Shown in pieces: positions 25,730-34,832 of a DNA stretch of 38,450 nucleotides. The position numbers and the translations under genes were made by a program. Source of the stretch: Lachnospiraceae bacterium. Lineage in GTDB: Bacteria; Bacillota; Clostridia; Lachnospirales; Lachnospiraceae. The stretch covers positions 1 to 38,450 of the forward strand of contig JAISGP010000038.1 of assembly GCA_031263035.1 (NCBI GenBank), read 5' to 3'. Position 1 is the stretch's first letter; every line of letters starts with the position of its first letter. Under the pieces are notes generated by a model, which did no database searches, was not told where the DNA came from, and saw only the letters and a program-made list of their open reading frames with translations.

Positions 25730-25891
25730 TTCTATACTCTCCTTAGTTCTATTATTTATACGTGGCTTACTATTTTTATTAATTGCAAATGATAATATAA
25801 AGTGTTTAAATGAATTATTCCATATCCTTTAAATACATCTGCATTTAAAATTCTTTAATCTTCAAATACTTTTGACCATTATTTTAATGTT

Positions 25892-26932
25892 TTACAAAAT
25901 ATTAGGTACTTTATCAATCCCCATAGTTTCAGGAAAATCAAACATTATATTCATATTCTGAACTGCCTGACCTGCCGCACCTTTAACTAAATTATCTATT
26001 GCTCCTATCATAACAAGATTACCGGTTCTTTCATCTAGCTTAAAACCTATATCTACATAATTGCTGTCCTTCACCCATCTGGTTTCCGGATAAACACCCT
26101 TATCTAAAAGTCGAATAAAATGCTCATCTTTATAGTACTTTTCATAAGCTTTTTTAATCTGATTTTCATCTACTCCATCTTTAACCTTGCCATAACAAGT
26201 TGCAAGAATTCCTCTATACATTGGAATAAGGTTAGGCGTAAAAATCAGTTTAACTTCCTTACCACTTGCAAATGAAAGCTGTTCTTCAATTTCCGGAGTA
26301 TGTCTATGAGTTCCCACTCCATAAGGCTTAATGCTTTCATTTACTTCACAAAACAAATTAGCAGTTTTTAAACCTCTTCCTGCCCCGCTTGTTCCAGACT
26401 TTGCATCAATTACTATAGAATTAATATCTATTAGCCCTTCTTTTACTATAGGATAAAGAGTTAAAATTGAACAAGTTGTATAACATCCCGGATTTGCAAG
26501 AAGCTTAGTATTCCGTATATCCTCTCTATTTATCTCTGATAAACCATATACTGCCTTCTTAATTAATTCAGGGCTTTCATGTTTAATTCCATACCACTTC
26601 TCATAAACATCTACGTCTTTTATACGATAATCTGCACTTAAGTCAATAATCTTTACCTTGCTTAACATCTCTTCCTTTAAATGGCTTCCTAAAAAGCCTT
26701 GAGGTGTAGCTGTAAAGATAACGTCTACATCTTCTGCAAATTTATCTAAATCTTCTAAAATACATTCTTCATCTATTATATTAAAAAAGTTCCCATAAAC
26801 CTTGGAAAATCTTTCTCCTTCATAACTTTTAGTTCCTAAATATTTTATTTCTACCATTGGATGAGAATAAAGAATACGAACAAGCTCTTCTCCTGCATAT
26901 CCAGTAGCTCCAATAACTCCTGCCTTAATCAT
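25892..26932 (-). CDS. argC: N-acetyl-gamma-glutamyl-phosphate reductase
   Basis: It reduces N-acetylglutamyl phosphate with NADPH to the semialdehyde, the third step of arginine synthesis. It begins MIKAGVIGATGYAGEELVR, which contains the NADP loop GATGYAG; the catalytic Cys is in NPGCYTT. The open frame extends ten codons further up (26962), but AAGGGGTGG eight bases before the ATG at 26932 fits the family's N-terminus and is chosen (346 aa). It is the first gene of the arginine operon behind a promoter with an ARG-box-like palindrome. Confidence 0.94.
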   Translation of the reverse strand: MIKAGVIGATGYAGEELVRILYSHPMVEIKYLGTKSYEGERFSKVYGNFFNIIDEECILEDLDKFAEDVDVIFTATPQGFLGSHLKEEMLSKVKIIDLSADYRIKDVDVYEKWYGIKHESPELIKKAVYGLSEINREDIRNTKLLANPGCYTTCSILTLYPIVKEGLIDINSIVIDAKSGTSGAGRGLKTANLFCEVNESIKPYGVGTHRHTPEIEEQLSFASGKEVKLIFTPNLIPMYRGILATCYGKVKDGVDENQIKKAYEKYYKDEHFIRLLDKGVYPETRWVKDSNYVDIGFKLDERTGNLVMIGAIDNLVKGAAGQAVQNMNIMFDFPETMGIDKVPNIL

Positions 26933-26981
26933 GCTTTTCGCCACCCCTTCCATTAAAAACATTTATCATAACTTTTGTATA

Positions 26982-27010
26982 ATTATAGACTAAAATTTAT
27001 ATTTATGCAA
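26982..27010 (-). promoter_or_regulatory. Promoter of the arginine operon
   Basis: TTGCAT (27010-27005) and TATAAT (26987-26982) on the minus strand are 17 bp apart, about 50 bp before the argC start codon. The -35 box lies in TTGCATAAATATAAA, which itself resembles an ARG half-site. Confidence 0.65.
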
Positions 27011-27025
27011 GTATTTATAAAATTT

Positions 27026-27041
27026 ATGTATAAATATACAT
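27026..27041. promoter_or_regulatory. ARG-box-like palindrome (ArgR/AhrC site)
   Basis: ATGTATA and TATACAT are perfect 7-bp arms around AA. The spacing and composition resemble the bacterial ARG box (TGAAT-N4-ATTCA form). It sits 16 bp upstream of the -35 box of the arginine operon, so repression by ArgR in the presence of arginine is a reasonable inference. Confidence 0.5.
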
Positions 27042-27225
27042 TTTAATCTGCTTAATGAAATAATTATAGTGCATTTTTATTGATTTATAATAGAAAAAAT
27101 CTTATATTGCCATATTCATTAGCATATAAGACCTCTTATTTCATTTGATATTCATTTGTAATTATTGTGTAAAATAGAGAAATCATCTCTTTTATTTCCA
27201 CAGTCTTATACTATATTTGCAACAT

Positions 27226-27255
27226 AAAAGGAGCGTGGAAATTCCACGCTCCCTT
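27226..27255 (-). terminator. Terminator of the pentose-phosphate operon
   Basis: GGAGCGTGGAA (27230-27240) pairs perfectly with TTCCACGCTCC (27242-27252), and flanking A and T runs extend the stem. On the minus strand CTTTTAT follows. It lies about 20 nt past the transketolase stop codon. Confidence 0.85.
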
Positions 27256-27270
27256 TACATAACTAACAAA

Positions 27271-28209
27271 TTATTTCAAAAATTCTCTAATCGTCCCATA
27301 AATACCTTCAGCATCTAATCCATATTTATGTACAAGCTCTACAGCCGGACCAGATTCACCGAATACATCATTAATTCCAATCTTGCATACCTTAGTAGGC
27401 ATCTTTTCTGCAAGAACATCACATACAGCACTTCCAAGACCACCAATTACTGAATGTTCTTCAACTGTTACAACCTTACCACACTTTGCAGCTTCAAGAA
27501 CAGCAGCTTCATCAAGAGGTTTAACAGTATGCATATTTATAACCTTAGTGCTTATGCCTTCACTGTCAAGCTTTTCTGCAACTTCAAGACAAGCACTTAC
27601 AGGAAGTCCACAAGCTATAATAGCAAGGTCAGTTCCTTCTTTAAGAGTAATAGCTTTACCAATCTCAAATTTATAATCTGGCACATCATTAATAACCGGA
27701 ACAGCAAGGCGACCAAATCTAAGATAACATGGTCCAACATACTCATAAGCAGCTTTAACAGCAGCTCGAGCTTCCACATCATCAGATGGAACGATAACCG
27801 TCATTCCCGGAATAGTTCTCATAAGCGCTATATCTTCGTTACATTGGTGAGATGCACCATCTTCACCAACTGAAATCCCTGCATGAGTTGCACCGATTTT
27901 AACATTAAGATGTGGATATCCAATACTATTTCTAACTTGTTCGAAAGCACGACCTGCTGCAAACATAGCGAAAGTACTTGCAAATGGAACCTTACCTGTT
28001 GTTGAAATACCTGCTGCAATTCCCATCATGTTACCTTCTGCAATACCACAATCAATAAATCTCTCTGGATGAGCGGCTTTAAATATACCTGTTTTAGTTG
28101 CTCCGGCTAAGTCAGCATCTAAAACAACTAAATCCATTGCAGTATTTCCAAGTTCAGCGAGTGCTTTACCATAACTTTCTCTAGTAGCAATCTTTTTTAC
28201 TTCTGACAT
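27271..28209 (-). CDS. Transketolase, C-terminal subunit
   Basis: It holds the pyrimidine-binding and C-terminal domains of transketolase as a separate chain, which pairs with the N-terminal subunit to bind thiamine diphosphate at their interface. Family marks are DADLAGATKT, FIDCGIAEGNMMGIAAG (the Glu that activates the cofactor), and GATHAGISVGEDGASHQ. The frame opens at a GTG (28215), but the ATG at 28209 is preceded by AGGTGAG and is preferred (312 aa). It overlaps the end of the N-terminal subunit gene by 13 bases, so the two chains are translationally coupled. Confidence 0.93.
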   Translation of the reverse strand: MSEVKKIATRESYGKALAELGNTAMDLVVLDADLAGATKTGIFKAAHPERFIDCGIAEGNMMGIAAGISTTGKVPFASTFAMFAAGRAFEQVRNSIGYPHLNVKIGATHAGISVGEDGASHQCNEDIALMRTIPGMTVIVPSDDVEARAAVKAAYEYVGPCYLRFGRLAVPVINDVPDYKFEIGKAITLKEGTDLAIIACGLPVSACLEVAEKLDSEGISTKVINMHTVKPLDEAAVLEAAKCGKVVTVEEHSVIGGLGSAVCDVLAEKMPTKVCKIGINDVFGESGPAVELVHKYGLDAEGIYGTIREFLK

Positions 28210-29033
28210 AAACACTCACCTACTTTCTTTAAGTCTTCACAAGCTACATTATATTGCTCTTCATTTGGAGCAACACCATGCCATGAAGCTTGATTTTCCA
28301 TATATGAAATATCTTTTCCTTTAATTGTTTTAGCAATAATTGCAGTAGGCATACCCTTTGTTTCTTTGGCTTCTTTAAAGGCAGCTCTAATTTCATCAAA
28401 GTCATGACCATTAATATTAATTACATGGAAGTTAAAAGCTTCAAACTTTTTATCAATAGGATATGGTGAATTTACATCATCAATCTTACCGTCAATCTGA
28501 AGTCCATTATTATCAACTATAACTACTAGATTATCAAGTTTTTTAGCTCCTGCAAACATAGCAGCTTCCCATACTTGACCTTCTTGTATTTCTCCATCTC
28601 CAAGAAGAGTGTATACTCTAAATTTATCTCCGAATATCTTAGCACTTTCTGCCATTCCAACAGCAGCACTAACTCCTTGACCAAGACTTCCTGAACTCAT
28701 ATCCACTCCTGGGATATGTTTCATATCCGGATGTCCTTGAAGATATGAACCAAGATGTCTAAATGTTTTTAAATCTTCAACAGGAAAGAATCCACGATTA
28801 GCTAATGTAGAATAATATCCTGGTGAAGTATGACCTTTTGAAAGTACAAATCTATCTCTATCTGCTTTTTTAGGGTCTTTGGGATCTATATTTAATTCTT
28901 CAAAAAACAAGAAAGTATAAAGATCAGCTGCAGATAAAGAACCGCCTGGATGTCCAGATTTTGCATTATAAACAGCATCTATAATACCTTGACGAACATT
29001 AAGGGCTGTTTTCTTTAACTCTAAATTATCCAT
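28197..29033 (-). CDS. Transketolase, N-terminal subunit
   Basis: This is the thiamine-diphosphate-binding half of a split transketolase, which moves two-carbon units between sugar phosphates in the non-oxidative pentose phosphate path. The 278 residues include GHPGGSLSAAD, SKGHTSPGYY, and the metal/diphosphate motif from LGDGEIQEGQ to VDNNGLQ (the GDG...N pattern). AGAGG before the ATG supports the start. It forms an operon with transaldolase upstream and the C-terminal subunit downstream. Confidence 0.93.
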   Translation of the reverse strand: MDNLELKKTALNVRQGIIDAVYNAKSGHPGGSLSAADLYTFLFFEELNIDPKDPKKADRDRFVLSKGHTSPGYYSTLANRGFFPVEDLKTFRHLGSYLQGHPDMKHIPGVDMSSGSLGQGVSAAVGMAESAKIFGDKFRVYTLLGDGEIQEGQVWEAAMFAGAKKLDNLVVIVDNNGLQIDGKIDDVNSPYPIDKKFEAFNFHVININGHDFDEIRAAFKEAKETKGMPTAIIAKTIKGKDISYMENQASWHGVAPNEEQYNVACEDLKKVGECLCQK

Positions 29034-29090
29034 TATTTTTCCTCTAATCTTATTAATTTTTCAATAAAACAATACATAAATCAAATAATC

Positions 29091-29747
29091 TTATTCACCA
29101 AATACAGCAATATAGTCTTTTTGGAATTTAACAATTCCTTCTGCTGTAAGAGGATGTTTAGTCATTTGTTCAATTACTGAATATGGAACTGTTGCAATAT
29201 CAGCACCTGCAAGAGCACAGTCAGTTACATGAATTGGATTACGAACTGAAGCAGCTATAATCTCTGTATCAATATCAGCATCATTTGCAAATGCCTCTGC
29301 TATCTCAGCAATTAAATCTACTCCACGTACACTTATATCATCAAGACGTCCAAGGAAAGGAGAAACATAAGTTGCACCAGCCTTAGCTGCAAGAAGTGCT
29401 TGGTTAGTTGAGAAAATAAGAGTAACATTTGTTTTAATTCCTTCTTTAGAAAGAGCTTTAGTTGCTTTAAGTCCTTCAACTGTCATAGGAATTTTAACTA
29501 CCATGTTAGGATGAATTTTAGCTATTTCACGACCTTCTGCAATCATTCCCTCTGCATCAGTTGTAGTAGCTTTAACTTCTCCACTAATAGGTCCATCTAC
29601 TATAGAAGCTATTTCAGCGATTACTTCCTCAAATACTCTGCCTTCTTTAGCAATAAGTGATGGGTTAGTAGTAACTCCACAGATAACTCCCATGTCGTTA
29701 GCTTTCTTGATGTCTTCTACTTTAGCTGTGTCGATAAAAAATTTCAT
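29091..29747 (-). CDS. tal: Transaldolase, small FSA/TalC type
   Basis: It transfers a dihydroxyacetone unit between sugar phosphates; related enzymes split fructose 6-phosphate. The 218 residues form one TIM barrel. The Schiff-base Lys is K85 in [21 protein letters not shown] near the N-terminus and SPFLGRLDD are family marks. Location beside the transketolase genes supports the transaldolase role over the aldolase role. AAGGAGG six bases before the ATG is a strong ribosome site. It leads the operon. Confidence 0.93.
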   Translation of the reverse strand: MKFFIDTAKVEDIKKANDMGVICGVTTNPSLIAKEGRVFEEVIAEIASIVDGPISGEVKATTTDAEGMIAEGREIAKIHPNMVVKIPMTVEGLKATKALSKEGIKTNVTLIFSTNQALLAAKAGATYVSPFLGRLDDISVRGVDLIAEIAEAFANDADIDTEIIAASVRNPIHVTDCALAGADIATVPYSVIEQMTKHPLTAEGIVKFQKDYIAVFGE

Positions 29748-30060
29748 TGTCTTCCTCCTTGAAATTCAAAAGATTGTTAATTTATTATACAAATCATAGG
29801 ATAACCTATAATCCATAATTACCAAAATTAATTATACTACTCACTACAATTTCTTCAATGTATATTTTTGCCTAAATTTCAAACATTTTATTACAAATAA
29901 TGCTTATTTTTTTTCAAATAGCGTAAACTTAATAAAAATATTATTCTAATATCTTTAAACAAAGATGTTTAATAAATATGCTTCTTTTAAGACTTTTACA
30001 ATAGTTTTTATATAGAATAATAGCTATATTTGAAAAATCACCTATTCTTAGCTATTTAAA
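29748..30060. other. Intergenic region recR / transaldolase
   Basis: This gap holds the transaldolase promoter, a small leader hairpin with ATAGG/CCTAT arms near 29797-29810, and a short ATCTTT/AAAGAT dyad near 29951-29966. AATAGCTA/TAGCTATT arms after recR might close a loose hairpin. I see no terminator with a U-tract and no gene. Confidence 0.6.
29831..29858 (-). promoter_or_regulatory. Promoter of the transaldolase-transketolase operon
   Basis: TTGAAG (29858-29853) and TATAAT (29836-29831) on the minus strand are 16 bp apart, giving a leader of about 75 nt. Confidence 0.6.
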
Positions 30061-30657
30061 TTATAACTCAGTCCTTCCTTCAAGTGCTCTCATCAGAGTA
30101 ACCTCATCAATATACTCCAAATCTCCACCAACAGGAACTCCACTTGCAATTCTACTTACTTTCACTCCAATAGGCTTAATAAGCTTAGAAATATACATAG
30201 CCGTAGTCTCACCTTCAAGACTTGAATTAGTTGCAATAATTACCTCTTTTATATCTCCTTCAAGTCGCTTAATTAGTTCCTTTAGTTTTATATCTTCCGG
30301 GCCAATTCCAAGCATAGGAGATATAGCTCCATGAAGAACATGATAAACACCGGTATATTTACCTGTTTTCTCATATGCAGCTAAATCCTTAGTATTTTCA
30401 ACTACCATAATTGTACTATGATCTCTATTTGCATCAGCACAAATAGGACAAAGTTCACTATCTGTTAGGGTGTAACATTCCTTACAGAATTTTACATTTT
30501 CCCTAGCAGAAGTAAGATTATTTGCAAATGTATCCACCTCTTCTTTAGGCATATGTATTACATGAAAGGCAAGGCGTGTAGCTGTCTTAGTTCCAATGCC
30601 CGGAAGAGATGCAAAGCTTTCTATTAACTTTGAAATCTGTTTACTATAATATTCCAT
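30061..30657 (-). CDS. recR: Recombination protein RecR
   Basis: RecR helps RecF and RecO load RecA onto gapped DNA. The 198 residues show the helix-hairpin-helix [16 protein letters not shown] (about 17-32), a C4 zinc finger (CKECYTL...CPIC, about 56-72), and a Toprim domain with the metal-binding VVENTKD. It starts two bases after the ybaB stop and has no strong ribosome site of its own, so translation coupling is likely. It is the last gene of the classic dnaX-ybaB-recR set. Confidence 0.95.
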   Translation of the reverse strand: MEYYSKQISKLIESFASLPGIGTKTATRLAFHVIHMPKEEVDTFANNLTSARENVKFCKECYTLTDSELCPICADANRDHSTIMVVENTKDLAAYEKTGKYTGVYHVLHGAISPMLGIGPEDIKLKELIKRLEGDIKEVIIATNSSLEGETTAMYISKLIKPIGVKVSRIASGVPVGGDLEYIDEVTLMRALEGRTEL

Positions 30658-30659
30658 AA

Positions 30660-30998
30660 TTAAAATAACCCTGGCATACCGCCGCCTAAACCACCCATAG
30701 CTTTGCCGCTTTCTTCATCAACCTTAGCCATAGCTTCGTTCACTGCTGAAACAATTAAATCTTCAAGAGTTTCAATATCATCTGGATCTACAACATCTTC
30801 TTCAAGTTTAATATTAAGAAGTTCTTTCTTTCCTGAAACCTTAGCAGTCACAACTCCACCACCTGCTGTTCCTTCAAACTCTTTACTTTCTAACTCTGCT
30901 GCTTTTTCTTCCATCTGTCTTTGCATTTTTTGAGCTTGTTTCATTAAATTCTGCATGTTTCCTGGCATACCTCCAGAAAATCCACCACGTTTTGCCAT
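30660..30998 (-). CDS. YbaB/EbfC-family nucleoid-associated protein
   Basis: It is a small dimeric DNA-binding protein found with dnaX and recR in most bacteria. The 112 residues have a Met- and Gly-rich start, a long helix (about 14-40), and the typical core from FEGTAGGG to [13 protein letters not shown]. The Gly-rich end ([11 protein letters not shown]) is also typical. A TTG five codons upstream opens the frame, but it overlaps the GGAGG ribosome site of the ATG at 30998, which is the real start. Confidence 0.9.
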   Translation of the reverse strand: MAKRGGFSGGMPGNMQNLMKQAQKMQRQMEEKAAELESKEFEGTAGGGVVTAKVSGKKELLNIKLEEDVVDPDDIETLEDLIVSAVNEAMAKVDEESGKAMGGLGGGMPGLF

Positions 30999-31123
30999 TA
31001 TTATGTCCTCCAAATATTTATTTTTAAATTTTAATTTCTTAATTAATCTATATTTAAATCTTTATCTAAAAAATATGATTATTCTTTGTCACTTTTATAT
31101 AATCCTTGTATATAAATGTTTTT

Positions 31124-32797
31124 CTATTCTTCATCTTCAAACTCATCTGAAGTTTCTATTGTAAAATTAATAGCTGCCTCTTCAGCATCACTATAATTTT
31201 CTTCAAATCTGCTACTGCTTTCAAGAGGTTTCACATTTAATTCCACCCTTTTTCCAATATAATTCTCAACCATTGCAGTAAGCTTAGCTATATTAGTTTT
31301 ATATTCCTCAGACTTAATACTTATTGGATTAGTTAAAAATTCATATGCCAAATCATCTGTTGGAACTAAAACTATTTTATTATCTATAACTGTAAGCCTT
31401 ACATTTTTTAAACTTACCTTCATGTAGCTATCAGGAGCAATTATCTTCCTGAAATCCTTTAGCACCCTTTGCAAATCTGGTTCAAGAGCTTCCATTAAAA
31501 TCGGCTTAGGTTTTTCCTTATTTATCTTAGGCTTTACTTCAGTAGCCTGAGGGGCCAATTCTCCGCTTTGTATAAGCTTCTTAACTTCTCTATCTACTAA
31601 CTTTTCTACTTTCATAGAAAGAATAGCATCACTTTCAGTAGCTTCTTGATACTTTTTCTCTGTTGTTTCAGAAGCCACGTCTGCTATATCAACCTTAGCT
31701 GTATCTTCCACGGGTAAGCAAAGCTTAATTAAAGAAATCTCTAAAAGTATTCTTTTTTCAGAAGCATTTTTCATATCCGGTATTAAATCAGAAAAAGTCC
31801 TTATGTATCTAATCAATTCATCAAAAGAAATTAACTTTCCATTTTCCCTCATTTGCACAAAGGCTTCTTTTGACACTCCTAGTACCTGCATTAAATCATC
31901 TGAACTTTTTACTAAAAGAATACTTCGCAAATACCATAAAAAGTCAGTTACAAATTTCTGCAAATCCTTCCCTTGATTTACAATATCGCTAACCTTATCC
32001 ATTAAAATAGTAACATCTTTACCTATTATCTTTTGAAAAACATCAGAAAAGGTTTCAGTATCAATACTTCCCAAAATAGAAAGAACATTTTCATAAGTAA
32101 GCTCTGTATCCGGATGATATGCAATACACTGGTCTAAAAGACTAAGTGCATCTCTTAAAGCTCCATCTGCAGAAACCGCTATATATCTTATAGCTTCATC
32201 AGTAGCCTTATCTCCTTCAAGAGCCATAACCTCCTTTAGTCTTTCTTCGATAACTTCAACAGTAATTCGCTTAAACTCATACTTTTGGCATCTACTAGAT
32301 ATAGTTATGGGAATTTTATTAGCCTCCGTAGTTGCAAATATAAAAATAACATATTCCGGTGGCTCTTCAAGAGTTTTTAGAAAGGCATTCCAAGCAGAAG
32401 TTGATAGCATATGTGCCTCGTCAATAATATAAACCTTATATTTTCCACTTGTAGGACGATATGTTACATCTTCCCTAATCTGTCTTACATTATCAACTCC
32501 GTTATTACTTGCAGCATCTATCTCTATAACATTCATAGAACTGCCATTTTCTATATCCTTACAAGCTTCGCAAGTACCACAAGGCTCGCCATCAATAGGA
32601 CTTTCACAATTAACAGCCTGTGCAAATATCTTAGCAACTGTAGTTTTACCTGTTCCTCTTGTTCCGGAAAAAAGATATGCATGCCCTATTCTATCCCTTA
32701 TTATCTCGTTTTTCAAAGTTGTAATTATAGGATCTTGACCTTTTACATCTTTAAAGCGGTGCGGTCTAAATTTTCTATATAATGCTTGATACGACAT
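31124..32797 (-). CDS. dnaX: DNA polymerase III subunits gamma/tau
   Basis: It is the clamp-loader ATPase that loads the beta clamp and couples polymerases. The 557 residues show Walker A GTRGTGKT (about 45-52), a zinc module (C64, C73, C76, C79), Walker B IIDEAHM, and the SRC sensor motif. The C-terminal third is the tau-like part, low in known motifs. GGAG lies six bases before the ATG. No tRNA or SRP RNA gene precedes it; the amylase-type gene does. Confidence 0.95.
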   Translation of the reverse strand: MSYQALYRKFRPHRFKDVKGQDPIITTLKNEIIRDRIGHAYLFSGTRGTGKTTVAKIFAQAVNCESPIDGEPCGTCEACKDIENGSSMNVIEIDAASNNGVDNVRQIREDVTYRPTSGKYKVYIIDEAHMLSTSAWNAFLKTLEEPPEYVIFIFATTEANKIPITISSRCQKYEFKRITVEVIEERLKEVMALEGDKATDEAIRYIAVSADGALRDALSLLDQCIAYHPDTELTYENVLSILGSIDTETFSDVFQKIIGKDVTILMDKVSDIVNQGKDLQKFVTDFLWYLRSILLVKSSDDLMQVLGVSKEAFVQMRENGKLISFDELIRYIRTFSDLIPDMKNASEKRILLEISLIKLCLPVEDTAKVDIADVASETTEKKYQEATESDAILSMKVEKLVDREVKKLIQSGELAPQATEVKPKINKEKPKPILMEALEPDLQRVLKDFRKIIAPDSYMKVSLKNVRLTVIDNKIVLVPTDDLAYEFLTNPISIKSEEYKTNIAKLTAMVENYIGKRVELNVKPLESSSRFEENYSDAEEAAINFTIETSDEFEDEE

Positions 32798-32816
32798 GTT
32801 ACTCCTTTCCCTAATA

Positions 32817-34817
32817 TTAAACTGCCTTTAAAACAATTCCCGAATGAGCAGGAAGATTTAGAATAAGCTCTCCGTTATAGTTTAAATATCTATCATATTC
32901 TAAATTATAACCATTATTATAGGTCAAAATGATTTTTTGAAGATATTCTGCCCCTTTAACTTCAGCTCGCCAAATAGGCACATTTATTTCTTTTATTTCA
33001 TCATTATTATTTATTACTACTATAATCTTTTCTTTTTCATTAAATCTTGCAAATGAAAGAATATTTTTATTTGCAAGTAGAATTAATATAGAACCTGTTT
33101 TCAAACAACTATATTTTTTATGTAGTTTTATTGCTGCCTTATAAAAATCATAAAGGTCTGTATTTTCATTGCCCCAAGGAAATGTTCTACGACTATCTGG
33201 ATCTGTAAATCCTACAACTCCAACCTCATCTCCATAATATAATGTAGGAGAACCTATCCAAGTCATTTGAATTAAAATAGCAAGTCGCATAACTGAATAA
33301 TCTATACCTTCTCCTGCGGCTTCTGCCCCTAATTTATCAAGACGACCAACTTTTTTATTAGTTCGTGTTAAAAATCTTGAATGGTCGTGATTTGAAAGTT
33401 GATTCATAGCAGTAAGGAGAGAAGAATTCATCATGCGAGACATATGATAAATCATAGTCTTTTTAAAATAATCACCATTTCCATCTAAATCACTTCGATA
33501 CTCATCACTATGCTTTTCCATACCTGTTAAAAACCAAGTAACAGGCTCCATAAAAGCATCATAATTCATAACAGAATCCCATTCATCTCCTTCTAGCCAT
33601 TCGCTAGGGTCTCCATAATGTTCCGCTATAATTACAGCTTCCGGATTAGCATTTTTAACTGCCATTCTAAATCTTTCCCAAAAGAAATGATTAAAATCCT
33701 TACTATTTCCTAAGTCTGCTGCTACATCAAGTCGCCACCCATCACAATTATAGGGAGGACTAACCCATTTTCTGGCAACAGTTAGAACATGGGAAAACAA
33801 CTCTTCAGAAGTTTCATACTGAAGTTTAGGCAAAGTATCCTGTCCCCACCAACCTACATAGGTATTATTATAAGGCCAAGCCTTATCTGAATTATCATTA
33901 AAATGAAAATAAGAATTATAAGGACTATCCTTAGAAATATAGGCTCCCTTTTCAAAGCCTTCCTTATTCTCATAAATCTTATATCTATCTAACCATTTAT
34001 TGTATGAGCCACAATGATTAAAAACTCCATCAATTATAACTTTCATACCTCTTTTATGCATTTCTTCCACAAGTTTAATGAATAATTCATTACTGGCATT
34101 TAAATTATCATAGCTTGTAGTTCGCTCTGAATAAGTTCCATTCTTATATTCTTCTTTTATAACCCCTAAATGAGGGTCTATATTATCATAGTCTTGACTG
34201 TCGTATTTGTGGTTTGAAGGAGAAACAAAGAGAGGATTAAAATATATGACTTCCACTCCAAGGTCTTCCAAATAGTCTAACTTATCAAGTACTCCTTGCA
34301 AATCCCCACCATAAAAACGTCTTACGTCCATATTTTCTATAGGTGCGTTCCAATCCTCAACACCTATAACTTTAGAATCAATATATAAATATTCTCCTGT
34401 ATATACATCATTGTTTTTATCGCCGTTATTAAATCTATCTATAAAAATCTGGTACATTACTGCCCCCTTACTCCAACTAGGGGTTTTAAAACCCGGAGCA
34501 AGCCTAAAGGCAGATTCTAATTCTCTTTTATCTGAAACCTCGAATCTATTATAATATACCATCTCAGATGCATCTCGTATTTCAAATTCATAATACATAG
34601 CAACAGAAGGCATAGTCATTATCACTTCGTAATAATCAAACTTTCCTTCTGTGTACGTTTTAAGCATCTCTATTTTTTTATAGTCTGTCAATAAATAGAC
34701 AGATACGTCATCATCTTTTAAAGTTCTAAATCTAAACTTTACATCTTCACCAGCAACCGGCTCAGATGGAATAAGATAATAACTACTTCCATCTGAAAAC
34801 AATGCTTCTTTATTCAT
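32817..34817 (-). CDS. Cytoplasmic GH13 alpha-glucan hydrolase (neopullulanase-like)
   Basis: It is predicted to cut alpha-glucosidic bonds in maltodextrins or pullulan fragments. The 666 residues have an N-terminal beta-sandwich of CBM34 type (about 1-110), the GH13 barrel from AVMYQIFIDRF (119), and a C-terminal beta domain. The four GH13 regions are visible: DGVFNH (263-268), GWRLD with nucleophile D364, IIAEH with acid/base E399, and NHD with D478. There is no signal peptide, so it works on imported oligosaccharides. TAGGAG sits six bases before the ATG. It lies 15 nt after ftsH and 19 nt before dnaX, an odd home for a sugar enzyme. Confidence 0.9.
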   Translation of the reverse strand: MNKEALFSDGSSYYLIPSEPVAGEDVKFRFRTLKDDDVSVYLLTDYKKIEMLKTYTEGKFDYYEVIMTMPSVAMYYEFEIRDASEMVYYNRFEVSDKRELESAFRLAPGFKTPSWSKGAVMYQIFIDRFNNGDKNNDVYTGEYLYIDSKVIGVEDWNAPIENMDVRRFYGGDLQGVLDKLDYLEDLGVEVIYFNPLFVSPSNHKYDSQDYDNIDPHLGVIKEEYKNGTYSERTTSYDNLNASNELFIKLVEEMHKRGMKVIIDGVFNHCGSYNKWLDRYKIYENKEGFEKGAYISKDSPYNSYFHFNDNSDKAWPYNNTYVGWWGQDTLPKLQYETSEELFSHVLTVARKWVSPPYNCDGWRLDVAADLGNSKDFNHFFWERFRMAVKNANPEAVIIAEHYGDPSEWLEGDEWDSVMNYDAFMEPVTWFLTGMEKHSDEYRSDLDGNGDYFKKTMIYHMSRMMNSSLLTAMNQLSNHDHSRFLTRTNKKVGRLDKLGAEAAGEGIDYSVMRLAILIQMTWIGSPTLYYGDEVGVVGFTDPDSRRTFPWGNENTDLYDFYKAAIKLHKKYSCLKTGSILILLANKNILSFARFNEKEKIIVVINNNDEIKEINVPIWRAEVKGAEYLQKIILTYNNGYNLEYDRYLNYNGELILNLPAHSGIVLKAV

Positions 34818-34832
34818 ATATCTCCTATACTT

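Noticed and set aside
31651-31659. A possible dnaX frameshift site (G AAA AAG)
   Set aside because: The heptamer is not the strong A AAA AAG form, there is no clear stem or upstream Shine-Dalgarno stimulator, and slippage was not needed to explain the gene.
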